A stretch of DNA of 64,000 bases from assembly GCF_003992665.1 (NCBI RefSeq), contig NZ_RZMX01000018.1, positions 31,244 through 95,243 of the forward strand, given 5' to 3'. The position numbers and the translations under genes were made by a program. Every line of letters begins with the position of its first letter. Position 1 is the stretch's first letter. This DNA comes from Pelagibacterium montanilacus (GTDB lineage Bacteria; Pseudomonadota; Alphaproteobacteria; Rhizobiales; Devosiaceae). A model generated the notes under the pieces. The model saw only the letters and a list, made by a program, of their open reading frames with translations, did no database searches and was not told the origin of the DNA. Positions 7,953 through 16,209 of this stretch are shown here, piece after piece.

Positions 7953-8978
7953 CTACTGGTCGCCGTAGACAGAGGCTTCGGCGTCTTCGACGGCCGCTTC
8001 GATGCGGTCAAGGACCTCTTCGCCGGCCTGGCCAAGAATGAACTCGCGGACCGGCTCATAGACCGCGTCGCGGAACATCGACTTTTCCTCTGGCGAGGAA
8101 ATGTGGACCTCGACGCCCATCTCGCGGATGGCGGCGATGGCAGCCCAGTCGCCCGTGGTCTTTTCCACGTTCTCAACTGCGGCCAGCACCCGGGCGCCAT
8201 CGGCCACGATCTGCTGGTGTTCCGGGGACAGCGAGGTGAACCACTCGTCATTGGCCACCACGATATGCAGGCCGAAAACGTGCTCGTTGAGCGTCATGTA
8301 CTCGGCCACTTCCGCCGCGCCGCCCGAAAGGTGAACCGACGGGGGGCTTTCCAGCCCGTCCACAACGCCCTGCTGGAACGCCATGGTGGCTTCCGAGCCG
8401 GCGATCGGGGTGGGATCGGCGCCCAGGGCGGACACCATTTCCATGTAGACAGGGCTTTCCATGGTGCGGATCTTCATGCCCGCCATGTCTTCTGGCGTCT
8501 GGATCATCCGGTCGTTGTTGAGGAACGAGCGGAAGCCGTTCTGGGAGAAGGCCAGGGCACGGATGCCGGTCTGCTCCCGGATGTCCTCGAGCATCCACTG
8601 CCCGAATTCCCCGCTCATGACTTCCCATGCCACCGGAGCGGAGGGGAAGAGATAGGGCATCGACCAGGCCTGGATCGGCGCATAGAAGCCGGCGAACGCG
8701 CCGTCGGACGGCAGGGTCATGTGCAGGGTGCCCTGCTGGACCATCTCTGTGGTGTCACGGACCGAGCCGAGCTGGTTGCCCGGGAAGATGCGGACGGTCA
8801 GGTCGCCGCCGCTCTTGTTCTCGACGTATTCCTTGAACGCGGTGACCGCGTTGAATTCGGGATTGTCGCCTTCGTACATCTCGAGCGCAAAGCGAATCTC
8901 TTCACTCATCGCCATCGGAGCGACCGCAAACGACGAAGCGGCCAGCAGGCTGACGGAAAGGGCGCGAAACAGGGACAT
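7953..8978 (-). CDS. dctP: TRAP transporter periplasmic solute-binding protein (DctP type)
   Basis: This 341-residue protein has a signal peptide (SVSLLAASSFAVAPMAMS) and the DctP fold. Visible marks are FKEYVENKSGGDLTVRIFPG, GTLHMTLPSDG, and GMKIRTMESPVYMEMVSALG, where the Arg that usually binds the substrate carboxylate sits in KIRT. AGGAGGAGAAA precedes ATG 8978. It is first in the operon with dctQ, dctM and the dehydratase and is divergent from the GntR gene. A carboxylate ligand is expected from the family; a sugar acid is inferred from the neighbour. Confidence 0.9.
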   Translation of the reverse strand: MSLFRALSVSLLAASSFAVAPMAMSEEIRFALEMYEGDNPEFNAVTAFKEYVENKSGGDLTVRIFPGNQLGSVRDTTEMVQQGTLHMTLPSDGAFAGFYAPIQAWSMPYLFPSAPVAWEVMSGEFGQWMLEDIREQTGIRALAFSQNGFRSFLNNDRMIQTPEDMAGMKIRTMESPVYMEMVSALGADPTPIAGSEATMAFQQGVVDGLESPPSVHLSGGAAEVAEYMTLNEHVFGLHIVVANDEWFTSLSPEHQQIVADGARVLAAVENVEKTTGDWAAIAAIREMGVEVHISSPEEKSMFRDAVYEPVREFILGQAGEEVLDRIEAAVEDAEASVYGDQ

Positions 8979-9022
8979 TTTCTCCTCCTATGTTCTTAAG
9001 ATTGATGGAGACAAACACCCAA

Positions 9023-9028
9023 ATTATA
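9023..9028 (-). promoter_or_regulatory. -10 box of the TRAP operon promoter (tentative)
   Basis: Reading toward dctP, the spacer contains a consensus TATAAT 45 bases before the start codon. No good -35 lies 16-18 bases upstream, which fits an activated or weakly constitutive promoter. ACAA and TTGT half-sites flank the region (near 9028 and 9046), of the kind FCD-GntR proteins often bind. Confidence 0.35.
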
Positions 9029-9102
9029 CAAAGTCAATGATAGATTGTGTGCTAATGGCTTTGCGGTTAGAGTTCGCCAGACTGCAAAAAGGGGAGTCGC
9101 AG

Positions 9103-9777
9103 GTGAGCGAAGTTCTGGCATCGAGCGAGCGGAAAGTGTTTCGGCCCCGCCCCCGGATGGGACTGGCCGAGCTCATGCGCGACGACATCGTTTCCGGCGC
9201 CCTGCCGGCGGGGAGCCTGCTCAAGACCATAGAACTTTCAAAGCGCTACGGGGTGAGCACCAATCCGATCCGCGAGGCGTTGCATCAGCTCAGCGGGGAG
9301 GGATTTGTCGTGCTCTCGCGCAACAGGAGCGCGCAGGTCCGGAGTCTGGATGAGACGTTCGTGCGCAATATCTTCGACATCAGGACGCTGATCGAGCCCT
9401 ATCTGATCCGGGTGTTCGTCGAGCAGGCGCGCAAGGACGATCTTGATCGTGCGCGGGAGGTCCAGCAGCGGCTCGAGGTGACCCAGGGCGATCAGGTCGA
9501 GTGGGACAAGCTCGACGAGGAATTCCACGGCATCATGTACAAGCGCCACTTCAACGGCGAAGCCCGGGCGATCCGCCAGCGGCACGGGGAGGTGGTGAGG
9601 GCACTCGCGCGGCGCTACCCGATCAGTTCGGCTCGCCGCGCCACCGTGCTCAAGGACCATTGGGAAATCATCGAGGCCGTCGAGGCCCACGATGCCGACC
9701 GCGCCGCCCAAGTGGTGGAGCGCCACGCAAGGGGCGCAGAGCGCCATCTGCTGCTCAGGATGCGGGAAGGCGCGTAA
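9103..9777 (+). CDS. GntR-family regulator with FCD domain
   Basis: This 224-residue regulator has a winged-helix domain at about residues 18-70 (MRDDIVSGALPAGSLL, then LSKRYGVSTNPIREALHQL). The C-terminal helical FCD-type domain keeps RTLIEPYLIRVF and the metal-binding EEFH plus His residues near DHWEIIEA and ERHARGAERH. I chose GTG 9103 because GGGGAG lies six bases upstream. An in-frame ATG at 9055 has no ribosome site. It is divergent from the TRAP/dehydratase operon and probably represses it until a sugar acid is present. It converges with the LacI gene. Confidence 0.85.
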   Translation: MSEVLASSERKVFRPRPRMGLAELMRDDIVSGALPAGSLLKTIELSKRYGVSTNPIREALHQLSGEGFVVLSRNRSAQVRSLDETFVRNIFDIRTLIEPYLIRVFVEQARKDDLDRAREVQQRLEVTQGDQVEWDKLDEEFHGIMYKRHFNGEARAIRQRHGEVVRALARRYPISSARRATVLKDHWEIIEAVEAHDADRAAQVVERHARGAERHLLLRMREGA

Positions 9778-9817
9778 GGGCGCCGGCGCTCTTCCGGTAA
9801 AAGATGAGCGGACCGGA

Positions 9818-10843
9818 TTATCGCTTTGCCGTTCCGCATGAATCCCGCACGATGAGCTGCGGGGTCTGGATGCGGCGCGTCACGTCCCGGTTGGGCTCGC
9901 GGATTCGGCTGATCACCAGTTCGGCGGCCTCGCGGCCGATCTCCCGGGGATGCAGGGACACGGTGGTGAGCGTCGGATGGGACATCTCCGCTTCGGGCAT
10001 GCCGTCGAACCCGATCAACGCCATGTCACTGCCCGGCTCGAGCCCGTTCTTGCGAAGCCCGTGCATGACCGAAATGGCGACGAAATCATTGTAGCAGAGC
10101 GCCGCGGTCGGTCGGTCGCGCAGGCTCAGCACCGTCTCGACGTCGGTGATGCCGCTTTGGCGCGAAGGCCGGCTTTCCACCACGAGTGCAGGATCGTATT
10201 CGATGCCCGCCTGCTGCAGCGCCTTGAAGTAGCCCGCCACCCGGTCGTCGCGGGAGGGATTTCCGCGTTCCCCGCCGAGAAAGGCGATGCGGCGATGGCC
10301 GCGCTTCAGAAGCGCGTCGGTCGCGATTTCGGCCGCCCGGAAATTGTCCGGCCCGGAAAAGTCGAAGCGATCACTGGCGAAGGGGCGCACCGCGATGCAC
10401 ACGGGAATCCGCCGCTCGTGCAGGCGATCGAAGGTCTCGAGGGAAGAGCCGGTGGCGGGGCAGACGATCAGCCCTGCAACCCCGTGCTCGAGAAGCGACA
10501 TGCACAGCTTGTGCTGGCGCGCCGGTTCCTCGTTGGACTGCACGAGATAGACGAAATAGCCCTCCCGGTCAGCCATCTCCTCGATGGTGGCGGTCAACTC
10601 TGTGAAGAACGGGTTCATCAGGTCGTTGATGATCAGCCCGATGGCCTGGGAGGTCTGGGTCCTCAGGTTTGCCGCGCCACGATTGTAGGTATAGCCCAGG
10701 GCATCGATGGACGCATTGACCCGATCGATGGTCGCCTTGGAAATGCGGGAACTGCCGCGCAGGACCAGCGAGACCGTCGATCGGGAGACCCCGGCATGAT
10801 CGGCGATGTCGTTGATCGTGACGCTGCGCACCGGCCCCATCAT
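9818..10843 (-). CDS. LacI-family transcriptional regulator
   Basis: This 341-residue regulator has an N-terminal helix-turn-helix (TINDIADHAGVSRSTVSLVL, about 9-28) with the hinge LRTQTSQAIGLI. The periplasmic-binding-like effector domain includes GLIVCPATGSS, GHRRIAFLGGERG and MALIGFDGM. The start overlaps the stop of the upstream enoyl-CoA hydratase gene (ATGA), so the two are co-transcribed and autoregulation is likely. The CG-centred palindromes at 11642-11657 and 11824-11835 are its probable operators. The inducer is presumably the ligand imported by the ribose-type ABC system. Confidence 0.9.
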   Translation of the reverse strand: MMGPVRSVTINDIADHAGVSRSTVSLVLRGSSRISKATIDRVNASIDALGYTYNRGAANLRTQTSQAIGLIINDLMNPFFTELTATIEEMADREGYFVYLVQSNEEPARQHKLCMSLLEHGVAGLIVCPATGSSLETFDRLHERRIPVCIAVRPFASDRFDFSGPDNFRAAEIATDALLKRGHRRIAFLGGERGNPSRDDRVAGYFKALQQAGIEYDPALVVESRPSRQSGITDVETVLSLRDRPTAALCYNDFVAISVMHGLRKNGLEPGSDMALIGFDGMPEAEMSHPTLTTVSLHPREIGREAAELVISRIREPNRDVTRRIQTPQLIVRDSCGTAKR

Positions 10844-11610
10844 CTGCCCCGGAAATCGGGTGTGCGCTTGGCGCGCATTGCGGCAATGCCGTCCTCGAGA
10901 TCGGTGGTGGTCTGGGTCGCCATGCCCGCGAGCATCTCCAAAGTCTGATGAAGGGTCTCGCCGGCACCGCCGTCGATGATCTTCTTGCCGAGTTGTACGG
11001 CGATGGGTGCCTGAGCACAGATTTGTGCGGCCAGCCCGCGGGCCACGTCAAGAGCGCTGCCCTGCGGGGACACGGCATTCACCAAACCCCAGCGCTCCGC
11101 GGTGGGGGCGTCGATCCGCTGGGCGGTTAGCACCATCTGCTTGGCGCGCGACCGGCCCACGATGTCGGGAAGGCGCCGCGTGCCGCCCCATCCAGGCAGG
11201 GTGCCAAGCGACACTTCGGGCAATGCCATGGTGGTGTCCTCGTCCGCAACCCGTAAATCGGCAGCCAGCGCGAGTTCGAGCCCCCCACCGAGCGCCATGC
11301 CGTGCAGCGCCGCAATGACGGGCAGCCGGCAGCCGGCGATCGTATCGAATGCGCGGTGGCCCATGCTTATCCACTCGGTGCGAAAGGCCTCGGGCGAAAG
11401 AGCGGACCAGATATTGATATCGGCGCCCACCGAGAACAACCGGCCCTCGGCGTGAATCACCAGCGCGCGAAGGCCGGGCTCGGTTTCCGCCCGTGCAATT
11501 GCCGCGATCAGGTCGCGCAGCATGTCGGGGGTGAGTGCGTTGAGCTTTTCCGGCCGCGCCAGCCGCACAAGGCCAACAGAATCCTCGATATCGAATGCGA
11601 TGTGCGACAT
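10840..11610 (-). CDS. Enoyl-CoA hydratase/isomerase family protein
   Basis: This 256-residue crotonase-fold enzyme has normal length. The oxyanion-hole region HAEGRLFSVGADI and the active-site segment HGMALGGGLELALAADLRVA carry the first catalytic Glu. MALPEVSLGTLPGWGGTRRL carries the second, so hydratase chemistry is possible. The ribosome site before ATG 11610 is weak. It is transcribed with the LacI gene and shares a regulatory spacer with the ABC/CoA-transferase operon. It could hydrate an enoyl-CoA formed from the acyl-CoA that the CoA-transferase makes. The substrate is unknown. Confidence 0.82.
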   Translation of the reverse strand: MSHIAFDIEDSVGLVRLARPEKLNALTPDMLRDLIAAIARAETEPGLRALVIHAEGRLFSVGADINIWSALSPEAFRTEWISMGHRAFDTIAGCRLPVIAALHGMALGGGLELALAADLRVADEDTTMALPEVSLGTLPGWGGTRRLPDIVGRSRAKQMVLTAQRIDAPTAERWGLVNAVSPQGSALDVARGLAAQICAQAPIAVQLGKKIIDGGAGETLHQTLEMLAGMATQTTTDLEDGIAAMRAKRTPDFRGR

Positions 11611-11641
11611 ACGCCAAGCCCTTGTGGATCAATGTAGAGTT

Positions 11642-11657
11642 GATAGAACGTTCTATC
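11642..11657. promoter_or_regulatory. LacI-type operator O1
   Basis: GATAGAACGTTCTATC is a perfect 16-bp palindrome with the central CG typical of LacI/PurR-class operators. It lies 31 bases upstream of the enoyl-CoA hydratase start. Confidence 0.75.
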
Positions 11658-11793
11658 TGCCATTAGCTACCATTACAGCATAACGGTCGCAACCCTTCTG
11701 CCTGCGCGATGCGGTGCCTGGACAGGCAATGTGTCCTTCATTTCTATGAAATCAAGCAATAACAGAGGGATGGGCTCCCTTTCAGAATCATTA

Positions 11794-11822
11794 TTGACAG
11801 TGAGAAGCGGCCGCGCCTATAG
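11794..11822 (+). promoter_or_regulatory. Promoter of the ABC/CoA-transferase operon
   Basis: A consensus TTGACA (-35, 11794-11799) is followed after exactly 17 bases by CTATAG (-10, 11817-11822). The start codon is at 11866. The second operator begins two bases after the -10, where a bound repressor would block transcription. Confidence 0.7.
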
Positions 11823-11823
11823 G

Positions 11824-11835
11824 TAGATCGTTCTA
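11824..11835. promoter_or_regulatory. LacI-type operator O2
   Basis: TAGATCGTTCTA matches the core of O1 (TAGAACGTTCTA) at 11 of 12 positions and sits over the expected transcription start. O1 and O2 centres are 180 bp apart, a spacing compatible with DNA looping. Confidence 0.65.
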
Positions 11836-11865
11836 GCAAACATCGATATGTCGGGAGGAAAATCG

Positions 11866-12849
11866 ATGAAGACCTTTCTCAATTCGACGGCGCTTGCTGC
11901 CCTCGTTCTGGGCATTGCTGCGTCCGCAAGCCCTGTAGCGGCGCAGGAAAGCCTGCTTTTCGGCGCGATTCTGAAGACGCCGGCCAATCCGCACTGGAAT
12001 GCGATGTCCCAAGGCATCACCGACGCCGCCGAGGAAATCGGGGGAATCGAGGTGGTGGTCTCGACCGTCGCCAGCGAAGGCGCGGCCGAACAGCAGCTCA
12101 ACAACTGCGAGTCCATGCTCCTGCGCGAGCCTGACGCCCTGATCGTGGGGGCCATCAACTCCAACATCCTTCTGCCATGCCTGCAGCGCGCCACCGAGCA
12201 AGGCATCGCGATCGTCGATCTCGATTACAACCTCGATCGCGTGATCGCCGAGAGCGCCGGTGTCGAGGTGACCTTCACCGCCGGCAATGACGGCAACGAT
12301 ACAGGCGGCGTGGGCGCCGATTTCGTGGTCGAGCAGCTTGGCGGCGAGCCGTCCGGTCCGGTGCTGGTGATCGAAGGCCTGCCGGGCAATCCGGTCGGCG
12401 CAGCACGCGGCGAAGGCTTCCGCGCGCGCCTTGCCGAAATCGCGCCTGGGCTCGAAGTCACGACGCTGAACGGGGACTGGGATCGCGGCAAGTCGGCTGA
12501 CATCACCAACGACACCCTGCAGCGCACTCCTGACCTTCAGGCCGTGTTCGCGGCCAATGACACCATGGCCCTGGGTGCGGCGGAAGCACTGCTGGCCGCC
12601 GGGCACGATGATGTGCCCGTCGTGGGCGTGGATGGCAGCGCCGATGCCATCGAATCGATCCGGTCCGGCCGGCTGACCGCCACGGTAGGCCAGTTCCCCT
12701 ATCTGGTCGGCAAGCGCTCGGTTGAGCTGCTCAACGACATGATCCGCAACGGGGGCGAGCTCGATACCTACCAGGGCACCGGGCAGTCCGTGATCACCCA
12801 GGAGGTCCTCGAGGCGGGGACAGACGAGATGATCCAGTACCTGCGCTGA
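11866..12849 (+). CDS. Sugar ABC transporter periplasmic binding protein (ribose/allose type)
   Basis: This 327-residue exported protein has a signal peptide (residues 1-26, AASASPVAAQ) and the cluster-B sugar-binding fold. Visible segments are GAILKTPANPHWNAMSQGI, IVGAINSNIL, FTAGNDGNDTGG, AVFAANDTMALGA and VVGVDGSADAIE. GGGAGG before ATG 11866 decides this start over ATG 11848. It delivers its ligand to the adjacent RbsC-like permease. The ligand is not necessarily a sugar: the operon encodes alcohol-, aldehyde- and CoA-handling enzymes, so a polyol or another hydroxylated compound is possible. Confidence 0.88.
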   Translation: MKTFLNSTALAALVLGIAASASPVAAQESLLFGAILKTPANPHWNAMSQGITDAAEEIGGIEVVVSTVASEGAAEQQLNNCESMLLREPDALIVGAINSNILLPCLQRATEQGIAIVDLDYNLDRVIAESAGVEVTFTAGNDGNDTGGVGADFVVEQLGGEPSGPVLVIEGLPGNPVGAARGEGFRARLAEIAPGLEVTTLNGDWDRGKSADITNDTLQRTPDLQAVFAANDTMALGAAEALLAAGHDDVPVVGVDGSADAIESIRSGRLTATVGQFPYLVGKRSVELLNDMIRNGGELDTYQGTGQSVITQEVLEAGTDEMIQYLR

Positions 12850-12860
12850 TCGCGATCAGG

Positions 12861-12888
12861 GCGTGGTCGCTCTTTGGGGTGGCCACGC
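12861..12888 (+). promoter_or_regulatory. Hairpin after the binding-protein gene
   Basis: GCGTGG / CCACGC (extendable by U-G and C-G pairs) encloses a loop in the 73-bp spacer between binding-protein and permease genes. It is of moderate strength and likely affects relative expression. Confidence 0.4.
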
Positions 12889-12922
12889 TCCGCGCCGCCA
12901 GTTCAACCCAACGGAGCCTCCG

Positions 12923-13912
12923 ATGCCCAATACAGAAGCCGCATCGTCCGGTGCGTCGCCGGCCAGCGCCGCCGTGCCCAGGAACAAGGGTGCGCTAAGA
13001 GTAGAATCTCTTATCGTTCTCGCCATTCTGGTTGCGGTGATGGCCTTCGCGTCACCCTATTTCTTCACCGTGCCCAACATTCTCAACGTTGTGCTCGCCA
13101 CCTCGACGATCGGCATTCTCGCGCTCGGAGCCACCTTCGTTATCGGATCCGCCGGCATCGACCTCTCGGTCGGGTCCATACTGGCCTTCGCGGGCGTGAT
13201 CGGGGCGCTCGTGGCCTCAACACTCGGACTGCCGTGGTGGTTGGCGATCCCCGCTGCCGTTCTCGCAGGTGCGTTCGCCGGCTGGATCAATGGGCTCGTG
13301 ATCACCTATGGCAATGTCCCGGCCTTCGTCGTGACATTGGGCATGATGGGCGTTGCGCGTGGCGTGGCGCTGCTGATCACCGACGGTCAGGCGATCTACG
13401 GCCTCCCGGCGCCGCTGATTTGGCTGGGGCAGGGGCGTCCGTTTGGCATTCCCGTGCCCGCGCTGGTCTTCATCGTGGTGGCGATCATCCTGCATTTCGT
13501 GCTCAGCTACACCCGGTTCGGTCGCCATACGCTGATCATTGGCGACAATGAGCGTGGTGCGCGCGCCATGGGCGTTCCCGTCCGCTCGCTGCGGATCAAG
13601 ATCTATATCCTTTCGGGCATGATGGCTGGGCTTGCCGGGCTTTTGACCACAGCACGCGTCAATGCCGGCGACCCGACGGCGGGCATGACATTCGAGCTCT
13701 CGGCGATCACCGCCGCGATCATCGGAGGCACGAATTTGTTCGGCGGCCGGGCCACGATCCTTGGGACGGTCATAGGCGCGCTGATCATGGGCGTGCTCCA
13801 GAACGGTCTCAACCTGCTCGCCATTCCCTCGTTCTGGCAGCAGATCTCGATCGGCGTCGTGCTCGTGGCCGCAGTCTGGCTCGATCAGTTCGCCAAGCGC
13901 GGCAGGGAGTGA
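12923..13912 (+). CDS. Sugar ABC transporter permease (RbsC type)
   Basis: This 329-residue membrane protein has about ten hydrophobic segments. RbsC-family motifs are visible: GILALGATFVIGSAGIDLSV (about 71-90), GNVPAFVVTLGMMGVARGVA, GDNERGARAMGVPV (the EAA-like cytoplasmic contact) and GGTNLFGGRATILGTVIGAL. ACGGAG precedes ATG 12923; an in-frame upstream extension to 12863 lacks a ribosome site. It partners with the ATPase encoded 2 bp downstream. Confidence 0.9.
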   Translation: MPNTEAASSGASPASAAVPRNKGALRVESLIVLAILVAVMAFASPYFFTVPNILNVVLATSTIGILALGATFVIGSAGIDLSVGSILAFAGVIGALVASTLGLPWWLAIPAAVLAGAFAGWINGLVITYGNVPAFVVTLGMMGVARGVALLITDGQAIYGLPAPLIWLGQGRPFGIPVPALVFIVVAIILHFVLSYTRFGRHTLIIGDNERGARAMGVPVRSLRIKIYILSGMMAGLAGLLTTARVNAGDPTAGMTFELSAITAAIIGGTNLFGGRATILGTVIGALIMGVLQNGLNLLAIPSFWQQISIGVVLVAAVWLDQFAKRGRE

Positions 13913-13913
13913 G

Positions 13914-14651
13914 ATGATGCTGCAGATCAACGACATCAAGAAGAATTTCGGCCCGATCGAGGTCCTGCGCGGCGTCACCTTCAGCGTCGATGCCGGCGAG
14001 TGCATCGCGGTCGTGGGTGACAATGGCGCCGGCAAGTCGACGCTGATGAAGATCATCACCGGCGTCTACAAGGCCAGCGATGGCGCTGTAATGCTCGCAG
14101 ACAAGGAAATCACGGGCACCGAGCCGGGCGAGATCCGGGAGTTGGGGGTCGAGATGATCTACCAGAACCTCGAACTGGCCAGCCAGCAGGACGTGACGGC
14201 CAACATCTTTCTCGGCCGGGAACCGACTATGCGGTTCATGGGCTGGGACACGGGCGTGATCGATTTCAAATCGGCCCGCACCCAGGCCCAGGAAATGATC
14301 CGCCAGCTCGGCGCCCGCCTGCCGTCGGTCGATATCCAGGTCGGCAATCTCTCGGGCGGCCAGCAGCAGTCGGTTGCGATCGCGCGGGCGCTGACCTTCT
14401 CGCCCAAGGTCGTAATCATGGACGAGCCGACCGCCGCGTTGGCAGTCAGGGAGATCCAGCACGTTCTCGACCTGATCAAGGAACTCAAGAGCCGTGGCAT
14501 CGCGGTCATCCTTATCAGCCACCGGCTGACCGACGTGTTCGAGGTCGCCGACCGCATCGTGGCGCTGCGGCAGGGTGTGGTAATCGCCGACGAGCGGACC
14601 GGAGAAACCACGATGCAGGACGTCGTCGCCCACATCGTCGGCGCGCACTGA
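13914..14651 (+). CDS. Sugar ABC transporter ATPase, single-domain (FrcA type)
   Basis: This 245-residue ATPase has Walker A GDNGAGKST (about 37-45), Q-loop IYQNLEL, signature LSGGQQQ, Walker B VVIMDEPTAAL and switch His ISHRLTDVFEV. All are intact. It is half the size of RbsA/MglA, whose subunits carry two ATPase domains, so it must dimerise, as in the FrcA-type fructose importer of rhizobia. The ATG lies 2 bp after the permease stop. Confidence 0.88.
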   Translation: MMLQINDIKKNFGPIEVLRGVTFSVDAGECIAVVGDNGAGKSTLMKIITGVYKASDGAVMLADKEITGTEPGEIRELGVEMIYQNLELASQQDVTANIFLGREPTMRFMGWDTGVIDFKSARTQAQEMIRQLGARLPSVDIQVGNLSGGQQQSVAIARALTFSPKVVIMDEPTAALAVREIQHVLDLIKELKSRGIAVILISHRLTDVFEVADRIVALRQGVVIADERTGETTMQDVVAHIVGAH

Positions 14652-14661
14652 GCGAGGCAAC

Positions 14662-16209
14662 ATGAAGATCGTTGACGATACCGCGCTGCGCGAAATCCTC
14701 GCCGGCCTTCCCGATGGTGCGACCGTGGCCGTCTCTGGGGCCGGTGGTGGCCTGCTCGAGCCCGACGTGGCGTTCCGGAGTTTCGAGGCCTCGTTCAAGG
14801 CGACGGGCCATCCCAAGAGCCTGACGCTCGTCCATGCGCTGGGCATGGGGGACCGCAAGGAGAAGGGCATCAACCGCTTTGCCCATCCGGGCATGGTCAA
14901 GCGGGTGATCGGGGGGCATTGGGTTTGGTCGCCGCGGATGCTGGCGATGGCCCAGCGCAACGAGATCGAGGCCTATTGCCTGCCCTCGGGCGTGCTCACG
15001 CAACTTTTCCGCGAGATCGGGGCGAAGCGGCCGGGCCTTTTCACCCATGTGGGGCTGGGCACCTTCTGCGACCCGCGCCTGCAGGGCGGACGGTGCAATG
15101 AGGCGGCGACGGAACCGGTGGTCGAGCTGATCGAAATCGATGGCAAGGATGTCCTGCGCTACCTGCCGTTCAAGGTCGATGTGGCGGTGGTTCGCGGCAC
15201 GGCAATCGACGCGCAGGGCAATATCACGGCCCGCGAGGAACCCGCCGATCTCGACAGCTATGACATCGCGCTGGCCGCCAAGGCGAGCGGCGGCATCGTC
15301 ATCGCCCAGGTGCGAGAAGAGGTGGAGGCCGGGGCTATCCGTCCCCGCGAAGTGTCCATACCGGGCAATCTGGTCGACTTCGCGCTCATCGCGCCCAGCC
15401 AGACCCAGACCTACCATGGCCCCTATAGCGCGGCGCTGGCCGGGCTGTCGCGGGATGGAGAGCGGTTCGACACCATGCCCGAGAACCATCTCGTTCGCCG
15501 GATCGTGGCCGAGCGGGCCTATCGGGAGCTCGAGAAGGGCGCAACCATCAATTTCGGGTTCGGCATGTCCGCCGGCGTCGCCGAGATCGTGGCGCGCAAG
15601 GGGGAACGCAAGGACTACTGGTTCACGATCGAGCAGGGCATCCATGGCGGGCAATTGCTCACCGGGGACCTCTTCGGTATTGCCGCCCACGCCGGGGCGA
15701 TCATGTCCTCGGCCCAGCAATTTGACCTCTATTCAGGCGGACTTCTGGACCAGACCTATCTCGGGCTGGCGGAGATGGATGGTGAGGGCTCGGTGAACGT
15801 CTCGCATTTCGGCGGGCAGGTGAGCGGCCCGGGCGGGTTCATCGACATCAGCCAGGGCGCGCGGCGCGTGGTTTTCTGCGGTTCGTTCGACGCCAAGGGC
15901 GCGCGGCTCTCGGTCAGCGGCGGCAAGCTCAACATCGACCGGCACGGCGATGTCCGGAAACTGGTGCCGCGGGTGGAAGGCATTACCTTCAGCGGTCCCG
16001 AGGCGGTGCGGCGCGGCCAGCGGGTGACCTATGTCACCGAGCGCGCCGTATTCGAGCTGGGCAGCGAGGGGGTTGAACTGACCGAAATCGCGCCGGGCAT
16101 CGACCTCGAGGCCGATATCCTCGCCAGGATAGGGTTCAGACCGATCATCAGGGAGCCGCGCACCATGGCGCCAGAGCTGTTTCGCGATATCGTGGAGAAA
16201 GTGGCATGA
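14662..16209 (+). CDS. Acyl-CoA:carboxylate CoA-transferase (propionate/acetate type)
   Basis: This 515-residue protein combines both halves of the family I CoA-transferases, like YdiF/propionate CoA-transferase. The alpha half begins DGATVAVSGAGGGLLEPDV. The beta half carries NFGFGMSAGVAEIV and the FTIEQGIHGG segment, whose Glu (about residue 327) is the expected thioester-forming nucleophile. It moves CoA from an acyl-CoA donor to a free acid in the cytoplasm. In this operon the acid is probably the product of the GMC and aldehyde dehydrogenases that follow. Its stop overlaps the GMC start by 4 bp. Confidence 0.85.
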   Translation: MKIVDDTALREILAGLPDGATVAVSGAGGGLLEPDVAFRSFEASFKATGHPKSLTLVHALGMGDRKEKGINRFAHPGMVKRVIGGHWVWSPRMLAMAQRNEIEAYCLPSGVLTQLFREIGAKRPGLFTHVGLGTFCDPRLQGGRCNEAATEPVVELIEIDGKDVLRYLPFKVDVAVVRGTAIDAQGNITAREEPADLDSYDIALAAKASGGIVIAQVREEVEAGAIRPREVSIPGNLVDFALIAPSQTQTYHGPYSAALAGLSRDGERFDTMPENHLVRRIVAERAYRELEKGATINFGFGMSAGVAEIVARKGERKDYWFTIEQGIHGGQLLTGDLFGIAAHAGAIMSSAQQFDLYSGGLLDQTYLGLAEMDGEGSVNVSHFGGQVSGPGGFIDISQGARRVVFCGSFDAKGARLSVSGGKLNIDRHGDVRKLVPRVEGITFSGPEAVRRGQRVTYVTERAVFELGSEGVELTEIAPGIDLEADILARIGFRPIIREPRTMAPELFRDIVEKVA

